From NCBI RefSeq assembly GCF_004363955.1, contig NZ_SNZR01000013.1, forward strand, positions 248,001 through 312,000: a stretch of 64,000 bases of DNA, read 5' to 3'. Numbering within the stretch: the stretch's first letter is position 1; each line of letters starts with the position of its first letter. Position numbers and translations under genes: made by a program. The stretch is from Enterovirga rhinocerotis (GTDB taxonomy: Bacteria > Pseudomonadota > Alphaproteobacteria > Rhizobiales > Beijerinckiaceae). Below are positions 50,092 through 58,427 of this stretch, piece after piece. Under the pieces are notes generated by a model that saw nothing but the letters and a program-made list of their open reading frames with translations, was not told the origin of the DNA and searched no databases.

Positions 50092-51405
50092 TCAGCCCCT
50101 GGCGCGGGGATCGAAATCCACCACGAGGTGCTTCCAGTCGTTGTAGAACGGGGCAAATTGCGCGGGGATCCGGAGCGGGGCGCAGCGCCGCGCCGCGCGC
50201 AGAGCCGAATCCGCGACCGGCCGGAAGAGCGGGTCGCCCGAATTGTTCATGAGGGCGGGCTCGGCGATGAGCGAGCCGTCTTCGCGCAGCCCGACGCGGA
50301 CCTGCGCGACCGGCGGCTTCGCCGCGGTCTCGGCGGCGATCGGCACCTGCCAGCAATTCATCAACTGGTCGCGGATCAGCCCGACGATCTGGGCGCGCTG
50401 GCTCGGGTTGAGCTTCGGCGCATTGCCGGCCGACGCCCCGAGCGACGCGGTGCGCTGGACCTCGCGGCCCGTCGAGCCGGAGGATTGCGACGGCGCGCGC
50501 GATTGCAGGACCCGCGAGATGTCGCCGGGATTGAAGCGGTCGGCGGCCTCGGCCTGGCGCCGGGCGCGCGCCTCGGCCTCGGCCTTGGCTTTCGCAGCCC
50601 GCGCCTCGGCCACCTTGCGGCGCTGCTCGGCGGCCTTGGCGGCAGCCTCGGCCCTGGCCTTTGCGGTCGCCTCGGCCTTCGCCTTGGCAGCGGCTTCCGC
50701 CTCGGCGATCTTGCGCTCGAGGGCCGCCTTCGCCTGGGCGTCCTCCTTGGCCTTCTTCGCCGCGGCCTCGGCCCTGGCCTTCGCGGCGGCCTGTGCCTTG
50801 GCCTCGGCCTGCTTGCGCTCGCGCTCCTCCGCCGCCTTCTCCTGGGCTTCGGCGAGCTGGGCCAGCTTGACCGCCTCGGCCTTCGCGGCGGCGTCTGCCT
50901 TGGCCTTCGCTTCGGCCTTCGCCTCGGCCCTGGCGATGGCTTCCCGGGCGGCGGCAGCCTTCGCGGCGGCAGCGGCCTGGGCGGCGGCCTCGGCCTTCGC
51001 CTCGGCTTCGGCGGCCGCGAAATCGGGCCGCGAGGGCGGCACGGGCGCGGGTTCGGCGGTCTCTTCCGGGGCCGGAGCGGGTTCGATCTCGCGCTCGGCC
51101 GTCTTCATCTCGACGGGCCGGGTCGGCGGGGCCGGGATGTCTGACGCCGCCTCGCCGGGATCGCGTTCCTCGGCGACCTCGGCCTGGCGGTCGACACGCG
51201 GCTTGTCCTGCGGCTTCTCGGCGTTGGTCTCGCCCTTGGTGATCTCGTTCACGGAATTGTCGGTCAGGATCTCGACCGGGATCCCTTCCTCGGGGTCGGG
51301 CAGTCTTTCGGCCGTGAACGCCATGATCCCGGCCCCCAGCAGCGCCACATGGGCGATGCCGGAGAGCCAGAAGCCGGGCTCGTGTCGATTGAAGGGAAGT
51401 GCCAC
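50092..51405 (-). CDS. tolA: Cell envelope integrity protein TolA
   Basis: A 437-residue inner-membrane protein spanning the periplasm. A single N-terminal membrane helix (LSGIAHVALLGAGIMAF) is followed by an acidic Pro-rich segment and a very long Ala/Lys/Glu-rich helix (about 125-300). The C-terminal domain (about 335-437) begins LNPSQRAQIVGLIRDQLMNCW and ends in LVVDFDP, the TolA/TonB-like fold. The Ala-rich domain is low complexity and could vary between strains. It follows tolR by ten nt. Confidence 0.94.
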   Translation of the reverse strand: MALPFNRHEPGFWLSGIAHVALLGAGIMAFTAERLPDPEEGIPVEILTDNSVNEITKGETNAEKPQDKPRVDRQAEVAEERDPGEAASDIPAPPTRPVEMKTAEREIEPAPAPEETAEPAPVPPSRPDFAAAEAEAKAEAAAQAAAAAKAAAAREAIARAEAKAEAKAKADAAAKAEAVKLAQLAEAQEKAAEERERKQAEAKAQAAAKARAEAAAKKAKEDAQAKAALERKIAEAEAAAKAKAEATAKARAEAAAKAAEQRRKVAEARAAKAKAEAEARARRQAEAADRFNPGDISRVLQSRAPSQSSGSTGREVQRTASLGASAGNAPKLNPSQRAQIVGLIRDQLMNCWQVPIAAETAAKPPVAQVRVGLREDGSLIAEPALMNNSGDPLFRPVADSALRAARRCAPLRIPAQFAPFYNDWKHLVVDFDPRARG

Positions 51406-51415
51406 CGGGCGCCCG

Positions 51416-51862
51416 TCAGCGCGGATCGGGTTCGGTCACGAGGGCGACGCGACGGAACCCGCCCTGGGTCACGATGGCCATCACCTGCGCGACACGACCG
51501 TAATCGACCCGCTTGTCGCCGCGAACGAGGACGCGCTCCTCCTGGCCGTTCTTGGCGACCCGGTTCAGGCTCGGCACGATCTGGTCGTCCGAGAGCTGCT
51601 CCTCGCCGAGATGGACCTGCCCGTCCTGGCGGATGGAGAGCGTGACCGGCTTCTGGTCGACATTGAGCTGGGCGGCCTTGGTCTGCGGCAGGTCGAGGGG
51701 CACGCCGACCGTCATCAGCGGCGCTGCGACCATGAAGATGATGAGCAGCACCAGCATGACGTCGATGAACGGCGTCATGTTGATCTCGTTGATGGGCGCC
51801 GCGCGGCGTCCCCGCCGCCTCCTGCGCCCGCCGCCCGAGGCGGCGCCGTGAACCATGGCCAT
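51416..51862 (-). CDS. tolR: Tol-Pal biopolymer transport protein TolR
   Basis: A 148-residue ExbD/TolR protein. A basic N-terminus (GGGRRRRRGRRAA) precedes INEINMTPFIDVMLVLLIIF, the single membrane helix with the essential proton-path aspartate in FIDVMLVLL. The periplasmic domain follows. It starts 24 nt after the tolQ stop. Confidence 0.96.
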   Translation of the reverse strand: MAMVHGAASGGGRRRRRGRRAAPINEINMTPFIDVMLVLLIIFMVAAPLMTVGVPLDLPQTKAAQLNVDQKPVTLSIRQDGQVHLGEEQLSDDQIVPSLNRVAKNGQEERVLVRGDKRVDYGRVAQVMAIVTQGGFRRVALVTEPDPR

Positions 51863-51886
51863 GGCGTGGTTGTCCTTCCGCCGCCG

Positions 51887-52603
51887 TCAGGCCGCGAGCG
51901 GCAGGCGCTCGTCGATCTGCCGCGACAGGATCGCCGAGAATTCGTCCGCGAAGGCTTCCATGCGCGATTGCTGGCGGGCAACCTCCGCCTGGAGCTTGTT
52001 GTAGGCGAGCACGGCCGGAATGGCGGCGAAAAGGCCGATGGCGGTGGCGAAGAGCGCCTCGGCGATGCCGGGCGCGACGACCGCGAGGCTCGTGTTCTTC
52101 GAGGCCGCGATGGAGGTGAACGCGTTCATGATGCCCCAGACGGTGCCGAAGAGGCCGATATAGGGCGCGGCCGAACCGATGGAGGCGAGGAAGAGGAGGC
52201 GCGAATCGAGCCGCTCGACCTCGCGCTGGATGGTGACGTCGAGCACCTTGTCGATGCGCTGGGCGAGGCTCGCGATCTGCCGCCCGGAGCCCTCGAAGCT
52301 GCGCTTCCACTCGCGCATGGCCGCCACGAAGATCGCCGCCATGCCGGAGCCCGGATTCTCCTGGTGGTCCCGGTACAGCTCCTCCAGCGACTGGCCCGAC
52401 CAGAACGTATCCTCGAACTGGTCCGAGGCCGCCCGCGTGCGGCGGAACAGCAGCGTCTTGTCGATGATGATCGCCCAGCACCAGACGGAGGCGACGAGGA
52501 GGCCGATCATCACGGCCTTCACGACGATATGGGCGTGCCAGAACAGTGCCCAGAGCGAGAAATCCGGGGGGGGCATCGCGGCGACGGCGTCAGCGGGGTT
52601 CAT
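51887..52603 (-). CDS. tolQ: Tol-Pal proton channel protein TolQ
   Basis: A 238-residue ExbB/TolQ protein with three membrane helices: VVKAVMIGLLVASVWCWAIII, then IGSAAPYIGLFGTVWGIMNAF, then APGIAEALFATAIGLFAAIPAVLAYN. The last two contain the family GLFGTVWG and AIGLFAAIPA motifs. It is the first gene of the cluster. The usual ybgC thioesterase gene is not upstream; the 230-nt region 52604-52833 shows no gene and should hold the promoter. Confidence 0.96.
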   Translation of the reverse strand: MNPADAVAAMPPPDFSLWALFWHAHIVVKAVMIGLLVASVWCWAIIIDKTLLFRRTRAASDQFEDTFWSGQSLEELYRDHQENPGSGMAAIFVAAMREWKRSFEGSGRQIASLAQRIDKVLDVTIQREVERLDSRLLFLASIGSAAPYIGLFGTVWGIMNAFTSIAASKNTSLAVVAPGIAEALFATAIGLFAAIPAVLAYNKLQAEVARQQSRMEAFADEFSAILSRQIDERLPLAA

Positions 52604-52833
52604 CGACGGTCTGTCCTCATGCCGGCGGCCGCACAGGGCCGTGCTCCTGTCCTGTACGGCTCGGATCCGGGACTGGTCATGTCCGAGATGGCTCGGCGGA
52701 AGCCTTCTCGCAATCGCGGAAAATTCTGTCGAAAGTAAGAGCCTTTGCCCCCGAGCCTTCGGCAGAACGCTTAACTTCTTTAGGCGGCCATCAGGGTTAA
52801 GAGAGCGTTACGGGGAGGCGGGAAGGGTTTCTC

Positions 52834-53418
52834 TCAATCGCCTCTCGCCCGCGCTGCGGCCGCCCAACTCGCGAGGTCCACCGGGTCGCTGTCGAGCGCC
52901 CGAAGCTGCTCGGGGCGCGCGTTCTCCGTCAGCACGACCACGTTGCTTGTCGGCCAGCGTGCGTTCGGCACGATGATCGCCTCGTATTCGTGGAAGAATG
53001 CGACCTCGGCGATCTCTTGCGGTGCAGGATACTCCTGGGTGCGCTCGCGATAGGACAGGCGCCCGTAATGAGCCATGTTCACACCGAGCGACGCGAGTTT
53101 GGCGCCGGTCGAGAGGTCCAGCACCCGATCCAGTGCGACGGCGATCCGGTGGATCCGCTTGTTGATTTTCGAGGGAACGATCGGTTGACCGCGCGACAGA
53201 TGGTACCAAGCCTCCGCCAGCGCGCCGTCCCTCTCGCTGGACGTGTAGAGCACGTCGAAGGTTCCGTCGTCCCAGCGCCCTCCGGAACGTCCCGGCCGAA
53301 GAGGGTCGAACCCGTCTGTCACGACACGCCAGACCGTGCCGGAAAAGCTGATCGGCGCTTCGGCCTCGATCGCGTCGAGGAGCGCCTTGGGTCGCGGCGG
53401 ACGATGGTCCGCTGTCAA
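52834..53418 (-). CDS. RES-domain toxin of a type II toxin-antitoxin pair
   Basis: A protein of about 194 residues with the RES domain found in MbcT/ParT-type toxins, which deplete NAD or ADP-ribosylate targets. The domain's characteristic Arg, Glu and Ser are suggested in TVWRVVTDGFDPL, ALAEAWYHLSRG and LSTGAKLASLG. GGRWDDGTFDVLYTSSER is the usual core. The likely start is the TTG at 53418, which overlaps the antitoxin stop by four bases (TTGA). The open frame beyond this to 53769 is a shadow of the antitoxin. A weak TTG start coupled to the antitoxin is in keeping with low toxin dosage. Confidence 0.85.
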   Translation of the reverse strand: MTADHRPPRPKALLDAIEAEAPISFSGTVWRVVTDGFDPLRPGRSGGRWDDGTFDVLYTSSERDGALAEAWYHLSRGQPIVPSKINKRIHRIAVALDRVLDLSTGAKLASLGVNMAHYGRLSYRERTQEYPAPQEIAEVAFFHEYEAIIVPNARWPTSNVVVLTENARPEQLRALDSDPVDLASWAAAARARGD

Positions 53419-53750
53419 AGATAGGCCCCGGATTCGAGGCGGTCGAGGATCGCAATCACCTCGGCCGTGCGATCGCCGACGATGAAGTCGATGGCCCGTT
53501 GTCCGTCGAGTTGGGGATGCGGCGCATAAAGCCACAGCCGCACTTCCTCGGGCGTGTAGTACTCGTCGAGCCGGTTGACGACGTAATGCAGCCTGGCAAG
53601 CAGCAACTGCGTGTTCGGATGCGGGACGTGCGAGCCGGACTTCCAGCGGTGAACCGTGGCCGAGGAGACATCGGCGAAATTGGCGATGTCGGTGCCTTTC
53701 AGGCCCCCGTTGTCTTGGATCGTGTCGATATATCGGGCGACGGCGGTCAT
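53415..53750 (-). CDS. Xre/MbcA/ParS-type antitoxin
   Basis: A 111-residue antitoxin with an N-terminal helix-turn-helix (about 12-40: DIANFADVSSATVHRWKSG) and a C-terminal toxin-binding DUF2384 region ending in DRTAEVIAILDRLESGAYL. In MbcA/ParS pairs the C-terminus blocks the RES active site. It overlaps the RES gene by four bases. A perfect 16-bp inverted repeat lies 40-79 nt upstream of its start and is the natural candidate operator for autoregulation. Confidence 0.88.
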   Translation of the reverse strand: MTAVARYIDTIQDNGGLKGTDIANFADVSSATVHRWKSGSHVPHPNTQLLLARLHYVVNRLDEYYTPEEVRLWLYAPHPQLDGQRAIDFIVGDRTAEVIAILDRLESGAYL

Positions 53751-53789
53751 CGGCAGACGTGCTCGTCAAAAGCGGCGGACTGAGAGTTG

Positions 53790-53829
53790 CATATCGTTTT
53801 CATGGGCGTGGGTCCATGAAAACGATATG
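53790..53829. promoter_or_regulatory. Perfect 16-bp inverted repeat upstream of the antitoxin gene
   Basis: CATATCGTTTTCATGG (53790-53805) and CCATGAAAACGATATG (53814-53829) are exact inverted copies with an 8-bp spacer. AT-rich arms stand out from the GC-rich surroundings. It lies between the antitoxin start and the ATPase stop. An operator is favoured, since no T-run follows on either strand. Confidence 0.6.
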
Positions 53830-53865
53830 TAGAGCGTCCTGGCAGCTCGCCCCGACGGTGGAACC

Positions 53866-56130
53866 TCACCGCCAGGTCAGCAGCCGCATGGCGTTGGCCG
53901 TCACGAGCACAGTCGCGCCCGTATCGGCGAGGATGGCGGGCCAGAGGCCGGTGAGCCCGACGACGGTCGTCACCAGGAACACCGCCTTCAGCCCGAGCGC
54001 GATGGCGATGTTCTGGTGGATGTTGCCCATCGTGCGCCGCGACAGCTCGACCATGCGGGCGAGGTCGAGCACCCGGCCGTGCAGCACGGCCGCATCCGCC
54101 GTCTCGAGCGCGACATCGGTGCCGCCGCCCATGGCGATGCCGATATCGGCCGCGGCGAGGGCAGGGGCATCGTTGATGCCGTCGCCGACCTTGGCGACCC
54201 GCTTCCCCGAGGCCTGGATCTCGCGGACGATGCGCTGCTTGTCCTGCGGCAGCAATTCGGACCGCACCGGCAGGCCGAGATCCCGCCCGATCGCCTCGGC
54301 CGTGAGCCGGTTGTCGCCGGTCAGCATCACGGGCTCGATTCCCGCCGCCTTGAGCGCCTCGAGACCCGCCTTCGCATCGGCGCGCGGCTCGTCGCGCATG
54401 GCGACGAGACCGGCGAGCACGTCGTCCACGAGGAGGACGGACACGGTCTTGCCTTCCCCGTTCAGGCGTTCGATCGACGCGCGCTGATCGTCCGATAGCG
54501 CGGCGCGCTCGGCGGCCGCGGCCGGAGAGCCGAGGAAGACGCGCTCTCCGCCGACCGTCCCGGTCACGCCCTTCCCTCCGAGCGCGGCCGCATCCGAGGC
54601 CTGCGGGACGGGGAGGGCCTGCTCCTTGGCGCGGCCGAGGATGGCGAGGGCGAGCGGGTGGCTCGATCCGCCTTCGAGAGCGGCGGCGAGCGACAGGACC
54701 TCCGCTTCGGGGCGTCCGAAGGCGATGAGGTCCGTGACCTTGGGCCGGCCCTCGGTGAGGGTGCCGGTCTTGTCGAGCGCGATGGCCTCGATGCGGCCGA
54801 TCCCCTCCAGCACCGCGCCGCCCTTCATGAGGAGGCCGCGCCGCGCGCCGGCCGAGAGCGCCGCCGCGATCGCCGCCGGCGTCGAGATGACGAGGGCGCA
54901 GGGGCAGCCGATCAGGAGGATGGCGAGCCCCTTGTAGATCCATTCGCCCCAGGGCTGTCCGGCGAGGAGCGGCGGCAGGACGGCGACGAGCGCCGCGACC
55001 ACCACCACGCCCGGCGTGTACCAGGTCGAGAAGCGATCGATGAAGCGCTCCGTCGGCGCCTTGCTCTCCTGGGCCTCCTCGACGAGCTTGACGACGCGCG
55101 CGATGGTGTTGTCGGCGGCGGCCGCCGTGACGCGGACCCGCAGCACGGAATCGGCATTGATCGTGCCGGCAAAGACCGCGTCGCCGACGACCTTGCGCTT
55201 GGGCGTGCTCTCGCCCGTGACGGGAGCCTCGTCGACCGCGCCTTCGCCCGCCACGACCTCGCCATCCGCCGCGATGCGGTCGCCGGGGCGGACGAGGATC
55301 ACGGAGCCGATCGCGAGCCGTTCGGCGGGGACTTCCGTGGTCGCGCCGCCTTCTTCGACGAGAGCCGTCTTCGGCACCAGCGCCGCGAGACCCTGGATCG
55401 AGGCGCGCGCCCGGCCGGCCGCGACGCCTTCCAGCATCTCGCCGATGAGGAACAGGAACACCACCGCGGCCGCCTCCTCGGCGGCGCCGATGATCAGCGC
55501 GCCGATGGCGGCGATCGTCATCAGCATCTCGATGGTGAAGGGCATGCCGATCCGCGCCGCGGCGACGGCGCGCCGGGCGATCGGGACGAGGCCGACGAGG
55601 ACGGCGGCGGCATAGAGCCACTGCTCGTAGCCGGGGACGGCCTTCGCCGCGATCCAGGCGAGCGCGAAGGCGAGGCCGCTCGCGAAGGTCAGCCGTGCCT
55701 TCGCGCTCCGCCACCAGGGACCCGCCGAGGTTTCGAGGCCGTGGACATGACCGGCGGCACCATGGCCGCGGTCCTCGGCGGGGGCATCGCCATCATGCCC
55801 ATGCCCATGCCCATGCCCATGCGCGTGATCGTGCCCGTGATCGTGGCCGCCGCAGCAGCCGGCCTCCGCATCGTCCGGCGAGGCGGCCTCCGCGCTCGGG
55901 GCGGAGAGCGCCGTCGCCTCGTAGCCGCCGAGGCTCTGCACCTGCCGGATCACGGCGGCTCCGAGGGCGGGACTGTCGTCGTGTTCGACCGTCATCGTGC
56001 CGGCCGCGACCGAGACGGAGACGTCGGCGACGCCGGGAACGCGGCGCACGGCGGTCGTGATCTTCGCCGCGCAGGCGGCGCAATCCATGCCCTCGATGCG
56101 ATAGCGGCTTCGGGCGGTGACTTCGGTCAT
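53866..56130 (-). CDS. Zn/Cd/Pb-type P1B ATPase exporter
   Basis: A 754-residue heavy-metal efflux ATPase. The N-terminal HMA domain has GMDCAACAAK with Cys17 and Cys20. A His-rich segment with repeated HG units follows near 100-125. Eight membrane helices include the CPC motif (GCPCALVIST, near 409). The phosphorylated Asp lies in DKTGTLTEG near 452, and MLTGDN and GDGINDAPAL complete the hinge. The His-rich loop and CPC suggest Zn, Cd or Pb rather than Cu. The ATG at 56130 with AAGGA upstream is preferred over the GTG at 56151. It diverges from a MerR regulator with the operator between them, so metal-induced expression is expected. Confidence 0.92.
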   Translation of the reverse strand: MTEVTARSRYRIEGMDCAACAAKITTAVRRVPGVADVSVSVAAGTMTVEHDDSPALGAAVIRQVQSLGGYEATALSAPSAEAASPDDAEAGCCGGHDHGHDHAHGHGHGHGHDGDAPAEDRGHGAAGHVHGLETSAGPWWRSAKARLTFASGLAFALAWIAAKAVPGYEQWLYAAAVLVGLVPIARRAVAAARIGMPFTIEMLMTIAAIGALIIGAAEEAAAVVFLFLIGEMLEGVAAGRARASIQGLAALVPKTALVEEGGATTEVPAERLAIGSVILVRPGDRIAADGEVVAGEGAVDEAPVTGESTPKRKVVGDAVFAGTINADSVLRVRVTAAAADNTIARVVKLVEEAQESKAPTERFIDRFSTWYTPGVVVVAALVAVLPPLLAGQPWGEWIYKGLAILLIGCPCALVISTPAAIAAALSAGARRGLLMKGGAVLEGIGRIEAIALDKTGTLTEGRPKVTDLIAFGRPEAEVLSLAAALEGGSSHPLALAILGRAKEQALPVPQASDAAALGGKGVTGTVGGERVFLGSPAAAAERAALSDDQRASIERLNGEGKTVSVLLVDDVLAGLVAMRDEPRADAKAGLEALKAAGIEPVMLTGDNRLTAEAIGRDLGLPVRSELLPQDKQRIVREIQASGKRVAKVGDGINDAPALAAADIGIAMGGGTDVALETADAAVLHGRVLDLARMVELSRRTMGNIHQNIAIALGLKAVFLVTTVVGLTGLWPAILADTGATVLVTANAMRLLTWR
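55795..55822. repeat. ATGCCC tandem repeat in the His-rich loop of the ATPase
   Basis: Four exact copies of the hexamer ATGCCC and a partial fifth encode alternating Gly-His on the minus strand. Copy changes would alter the number of His-Gly pairs without shifting the frame. Confidence 0.75.
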
Positions 56131-56168
56131 CGGCTCGGTCCTTGTCGGCACGTCCTTTCGCGCTACAT

Positions 56169-56185
56169 CCTCTAGCGACTAGAGG
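56169..56185. promoter_or_regulatory. MerR-family operator between ATPase and regulator genes
   Basis: CCTCTAG-CGA-CTAGAGG is a perfect 7-3-7 palindrome in the divergent promoter region. Its dyad resembles CadR/ZntR/PbrR-type sites, and on the minus strand it is flanked by TTGCTC and, 19 bp later, TAGCGC. Those are plausible -35 and -10 elements with the long spacer typical of MerR-controlled promoters. Confidence 0.8.
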
Positions 56186-56195
56186 AGCAAGCCCC

Positions 56196-56642
56196 ATGAC
56201 AGCCTCGCAGAGCACGGCCAGCGAGGGCCTTCCCATCGGCGCTGTGTCCAAGCGCACGGGCGTGAAGGTTCCGACCATCCGCTATTACGAGGAGGTTGGC
56301 CTCATGCCGCCCGCTCCCCGCAGCGACGGCAATCGTCGCTTCTACGGGGAGGCCGCCATCCGCCGTCTCGCCTTCATCCGCCATGCCCGCGAACTCGGCT
56401 TCGAGATCGAGGCGATCCGCGACCTGCTCGCGCTCTCGGCCGAGCCGCAGGCCTCGTGCGAGGCCGCCGACGGCATCGCGCTCCGCCATCTCGCCGAGAT
56501 CGACAGCAAGATCGCCCGGCTCACCGCGCTGCGGGCCGAGGTCGCGCGCATGACCGAGCAATGCTCGCACGGCCGCGTCGCGGAATGCCGCGTGATCGAG
56601 GTCCTGGCCAACCACGATGCCTGCCTCCACGCGACGCATTGA
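56196..56642 (+). CDS. MerR-family metal-responsive regulator (CadR/PbrR/ZntR-like)
   Basis: A 148-residue MerR protein. The N-terminal winged helix has IGAVSKRTGVKVPTIRYYEEVGLMP. The dimerisation helix spans about 90-122. Metal ligands are suggested by Cys88, Cys123 and Cys131, whose spacing matches CadR Cys77, Cys112 and Cys119 after allowing for a longer N-terminus. The C-terminal tail adds a CLHATH Cys/His pair. This favours Cd, Pb or Zn over Cu or Hg. The ATG at 56196 has AGAGGAG upstream. It presumably activates the divergent P1B ATPase through the operator at 56169-56185. Confidence 0.9.
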   Translation: MTASQSTASEGLPIGAVSKRTGVKVPTIRYYEEVGLMPPAPRSDGNRRFYGEAAIRRLAFIRHARELGFEIEAIRDLLALSAEPQASCEAADGIALRHLAEIDSKIARLTALRAEVARMTEQCSHGRVAECRVIEVLANHDACLHATH

Positions 56643-56656
56643 GGCAGGCAGGCGCG

Positions 56657-57424
56657 CTACCGCTTCACGGCCGCGATGATCGGCCCGATGGGCTTCAGCG
56701 AGATGTCCGTGCGGTTGAGATCGGCCGCGTGCAGCGAGGAGACCGAGCCGTCGAGGAACAGCGCGTTGCGGCAGCCGAGTTCGTCGCGGAACAGGCGCGC
56801 GAAGGCGCCGAAGCTGACGGGCTCGTCCGAGATCGCGAAGACGGCGCTGCGGCCGTCGCTCACGCCGACGCCATTGCGGTACTTCTTGGACGGGCCCTCA
56901 TCGGAGAAGCGCGGATGGATGCGTCCGTCGATGACCAGCATCGGCCCCGATTGCGTCGCGAGCGTCGCCTTGGGGCGGCGCTTCACATAGGCATCGGTCT
57001 CCAGCACCCCGGCCCGGCTGCCCTCGACGAAGAAGACGCCGTTCGGCTTGAGATGGAAGTTCCCCGGCCCGCGCGCGCGGTTGAGGCGCTGCAACTCGCG
57101 CCCGTCCTGGATGAAGAGGCCCACCGGCGCGAGGTTCTCGTGATACATCCCGGCATTCATCGCCATCGTCACGCCGCGCGCCATGGGCGAGCCGACGAAG
57201 CGGGTGAGGCTGCCGAAGGCCTCGCCGTCCGGCCCCTTGAGGAACAGTTTGAGGTCGTGGGTGCGCAGGTCGACGCGGCAGATCGTGTAGCGCGCCTCCT
57301 CGTGGACGAGGACCCGGCAGCCGGAGGTCCCGGCGGCCTTCTGGGCGGCGGCTGGGGGAACCGCGGGCGCGAAGGCGCCGGCGAGGGCTGCGAGGAGGAT
57401 CAGGCCGCGTCGGATCATGCGCAT
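56657..57424 (-). CDS. Exported phosphodiester glycosidase (NAGPA/DUF2233) family protein
   Basis: A protein of about 255 residues with a signal peptide (IRRGLILLAALAGAFAPAVPPAAA) and a NAGPA/DUF2233-type domain. Landmarks are MAMNAGMYHENLAPVGLFIQ, KPNGVFFVE, SGPMLVIDGRIHP and NALFLDGSVSSLH, as in enzymes related to N-acetylglucosamine-1-phosphodiester alpha-N-acetylglucosaminidase. The bacterial substrate is unknown and may be a cell-surface sugar phosphodiester. The start at 57424 lies immediately after the stop of the upstream phosphoesterase gene, so the two are co-transcribed. Confidence 0.82.
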   Translation of the reverse strand: MRMIRRGLILLAALAGAFAPAVPPAAAQKAAGTSGCRVLVHEEARYTICRVDLRTHDLKLFLKGPDGEAFGSLTRFVGSPMARGVTMAMNAGMYHENLAPVGLFIQDGRELQRLNRARGPGNFHLKPNGVFFVEGSRAGVLETDAYVKRRPKATLATQSGPMLVIDGRIHPRFSDEGPSKKYRNGVGVSDGRSAVFAISDEPVSFGAFARLFRDELGCRNALFLDGSVSSLHAADLNRTDISLKPIGPIIAAVKR

Positions 57425-57426
57425 GA

Positions 57427-58248
57427 TCAATCCCAGAATTCGGGCCGACTTTCGGCAAGGACGGGGCCGATCCGCACGGCGGCCACCTGTTTCGCGAGGC
57501 CCGTCGCGTCGTCCGTCTCGACGGCGAGGCCGCAGAGCGTGCCCTCGCCGAGCGCGACCTCGGCGCGCGAGCCCGGGATCTTCTCGATGAAACGCCGGAT
57601 CGGCTCCTCGCGCTGGAGGCCGAGGATCGATTCGTAATCGCCGCACATGCCGGCATCCGACAGATAGGCCGTGCCGCGCGGCAGGATGCGATGGTCGGCC
57701 GTCGGCACATGGGTATGGGTGCCGACCGCGACCGAGACGCGCCCGTCGACATGATAGGCGAGGGCCTGTTTCTCGCTCGTCGCCTCGGCGTGGATGTCGA
57801 CCAGGATCGCGTCGGCGACCTGCCCCATCGGGCAGAGCGCGAGCTCACGATCGACGGCGGCGAAGGGATCGTCGAGCGCGTCCATGAACAGGCGGCCCAT
57901 CGCGTTGACGACGAGGAGCCGGCGCCCGTCCCGGAGGTCGATCAGGTTCGCGCCTCGGCCGGGCGTCCCGGCCGGATAGTTGCAGGGCCGGATCAGCCGC
58001 GGCTGGCGGGCGATGAAGACGAGCGCCTCGCGCTGATCCCAGGAATGGTTGCCGAGCGTGACGGCATCGGCGCCGGCCTCGATGAGCTCGTCGCAGATCG
58101 CCTCGGTGATGCCGAAGCCGCCGGCCGAGTTCTCGCCGTTGATGACGACGGCATCGAGCCGCCAGCGGTCGCGCAGGCCGGGAAGCTTGTCCTGCACCGC
58201 CTTGCGGCCGGGGCGCCCGACGATGTCGCCGAGGAAGAGGATGCGCAT
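57427..58248 (-). CDS. YmdB-like metallophosphoesterase (TIGR00282)
   Basis: A 273-residue binuclear metal phosphoesterase of the TIGR00282 family. YmdB of Bacillus hydrolyses 2',3'-cyclic nucleotides. The metal ligands are in the expected order: Asp8 (FLGDIVG), Glu39 and Asn40 (INGEN), Asn67 and His68 (LGNHSWD), and later His residues in VDIHAEATSEK and VGTHTHVPTAD. No signal peptide is present. It lies three nt upstream of the DUF2233 gene and is followed upstream by a family A repeat. Confidence 0.9.
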   Translation of the reverse strand: MRILFLGDIVGRPGRKAVQDKLPGLRDRWRLDAVVINGENSAGGFGITEAICDELIEAGADAVTLGNHSWDQREALVFIARQPRLIRPCNYPAGTPGRGANLIDLRDGRRLLVVNAMGRLFMDALDDPFAAVDRELALCPMGQVADAILVDIHAEATSEKQALAYHVDGRVSVAVGTHTHVPTADHRILPRGTAYLSDAGMCGDYESILGLQREEPIRRFIEKIPGSRAEVALGEGTLCGLAVETDDATGLAKQVAAVRIGPVLAESRPEFWD

Positions 58249-58272
58249 CTACGGACACTCACGGCGGATTCC

Positions 58273-58410
58273 TTCTCCCCTTGCGGGAGAAGGTGGCCCT
58301 GCGAAGCAGGGTCGGATGAGGGGAGGAGACTCGACGTCGACGGAGGCGTGTCCCCCCTCATCCGACCCCCGGGCCAAGCCCGGGGGCCACCTTCTCCCGC
58401 GAGGGGAGAA
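58273..58410. repeat. Family A palindromic repeat
   Basis: Left hairpin TTCTCCCCTTGCGGGAGAAG, right hairpin CTTCTCCCGCGAGGGGAGAA, with GGATGAGGGG/CCCCTCATCC arms between. It fills the gap between the cyclo-ligase and phosphoesterase genes. Confidence 0.9.
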
Positions 58411-58427
58411 GGGGCGTCGTGGCGCCC

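Noticed and set aside
53790-53829. Perfect inverted repeat as a rho-independent terminator of the P1B ATPase gene
   Set aside because: There is no T-run after the stem on the minus strand and the arms are AT-rich. Its position upstream of the antitoxin favours an operator, though termination is not excluded.
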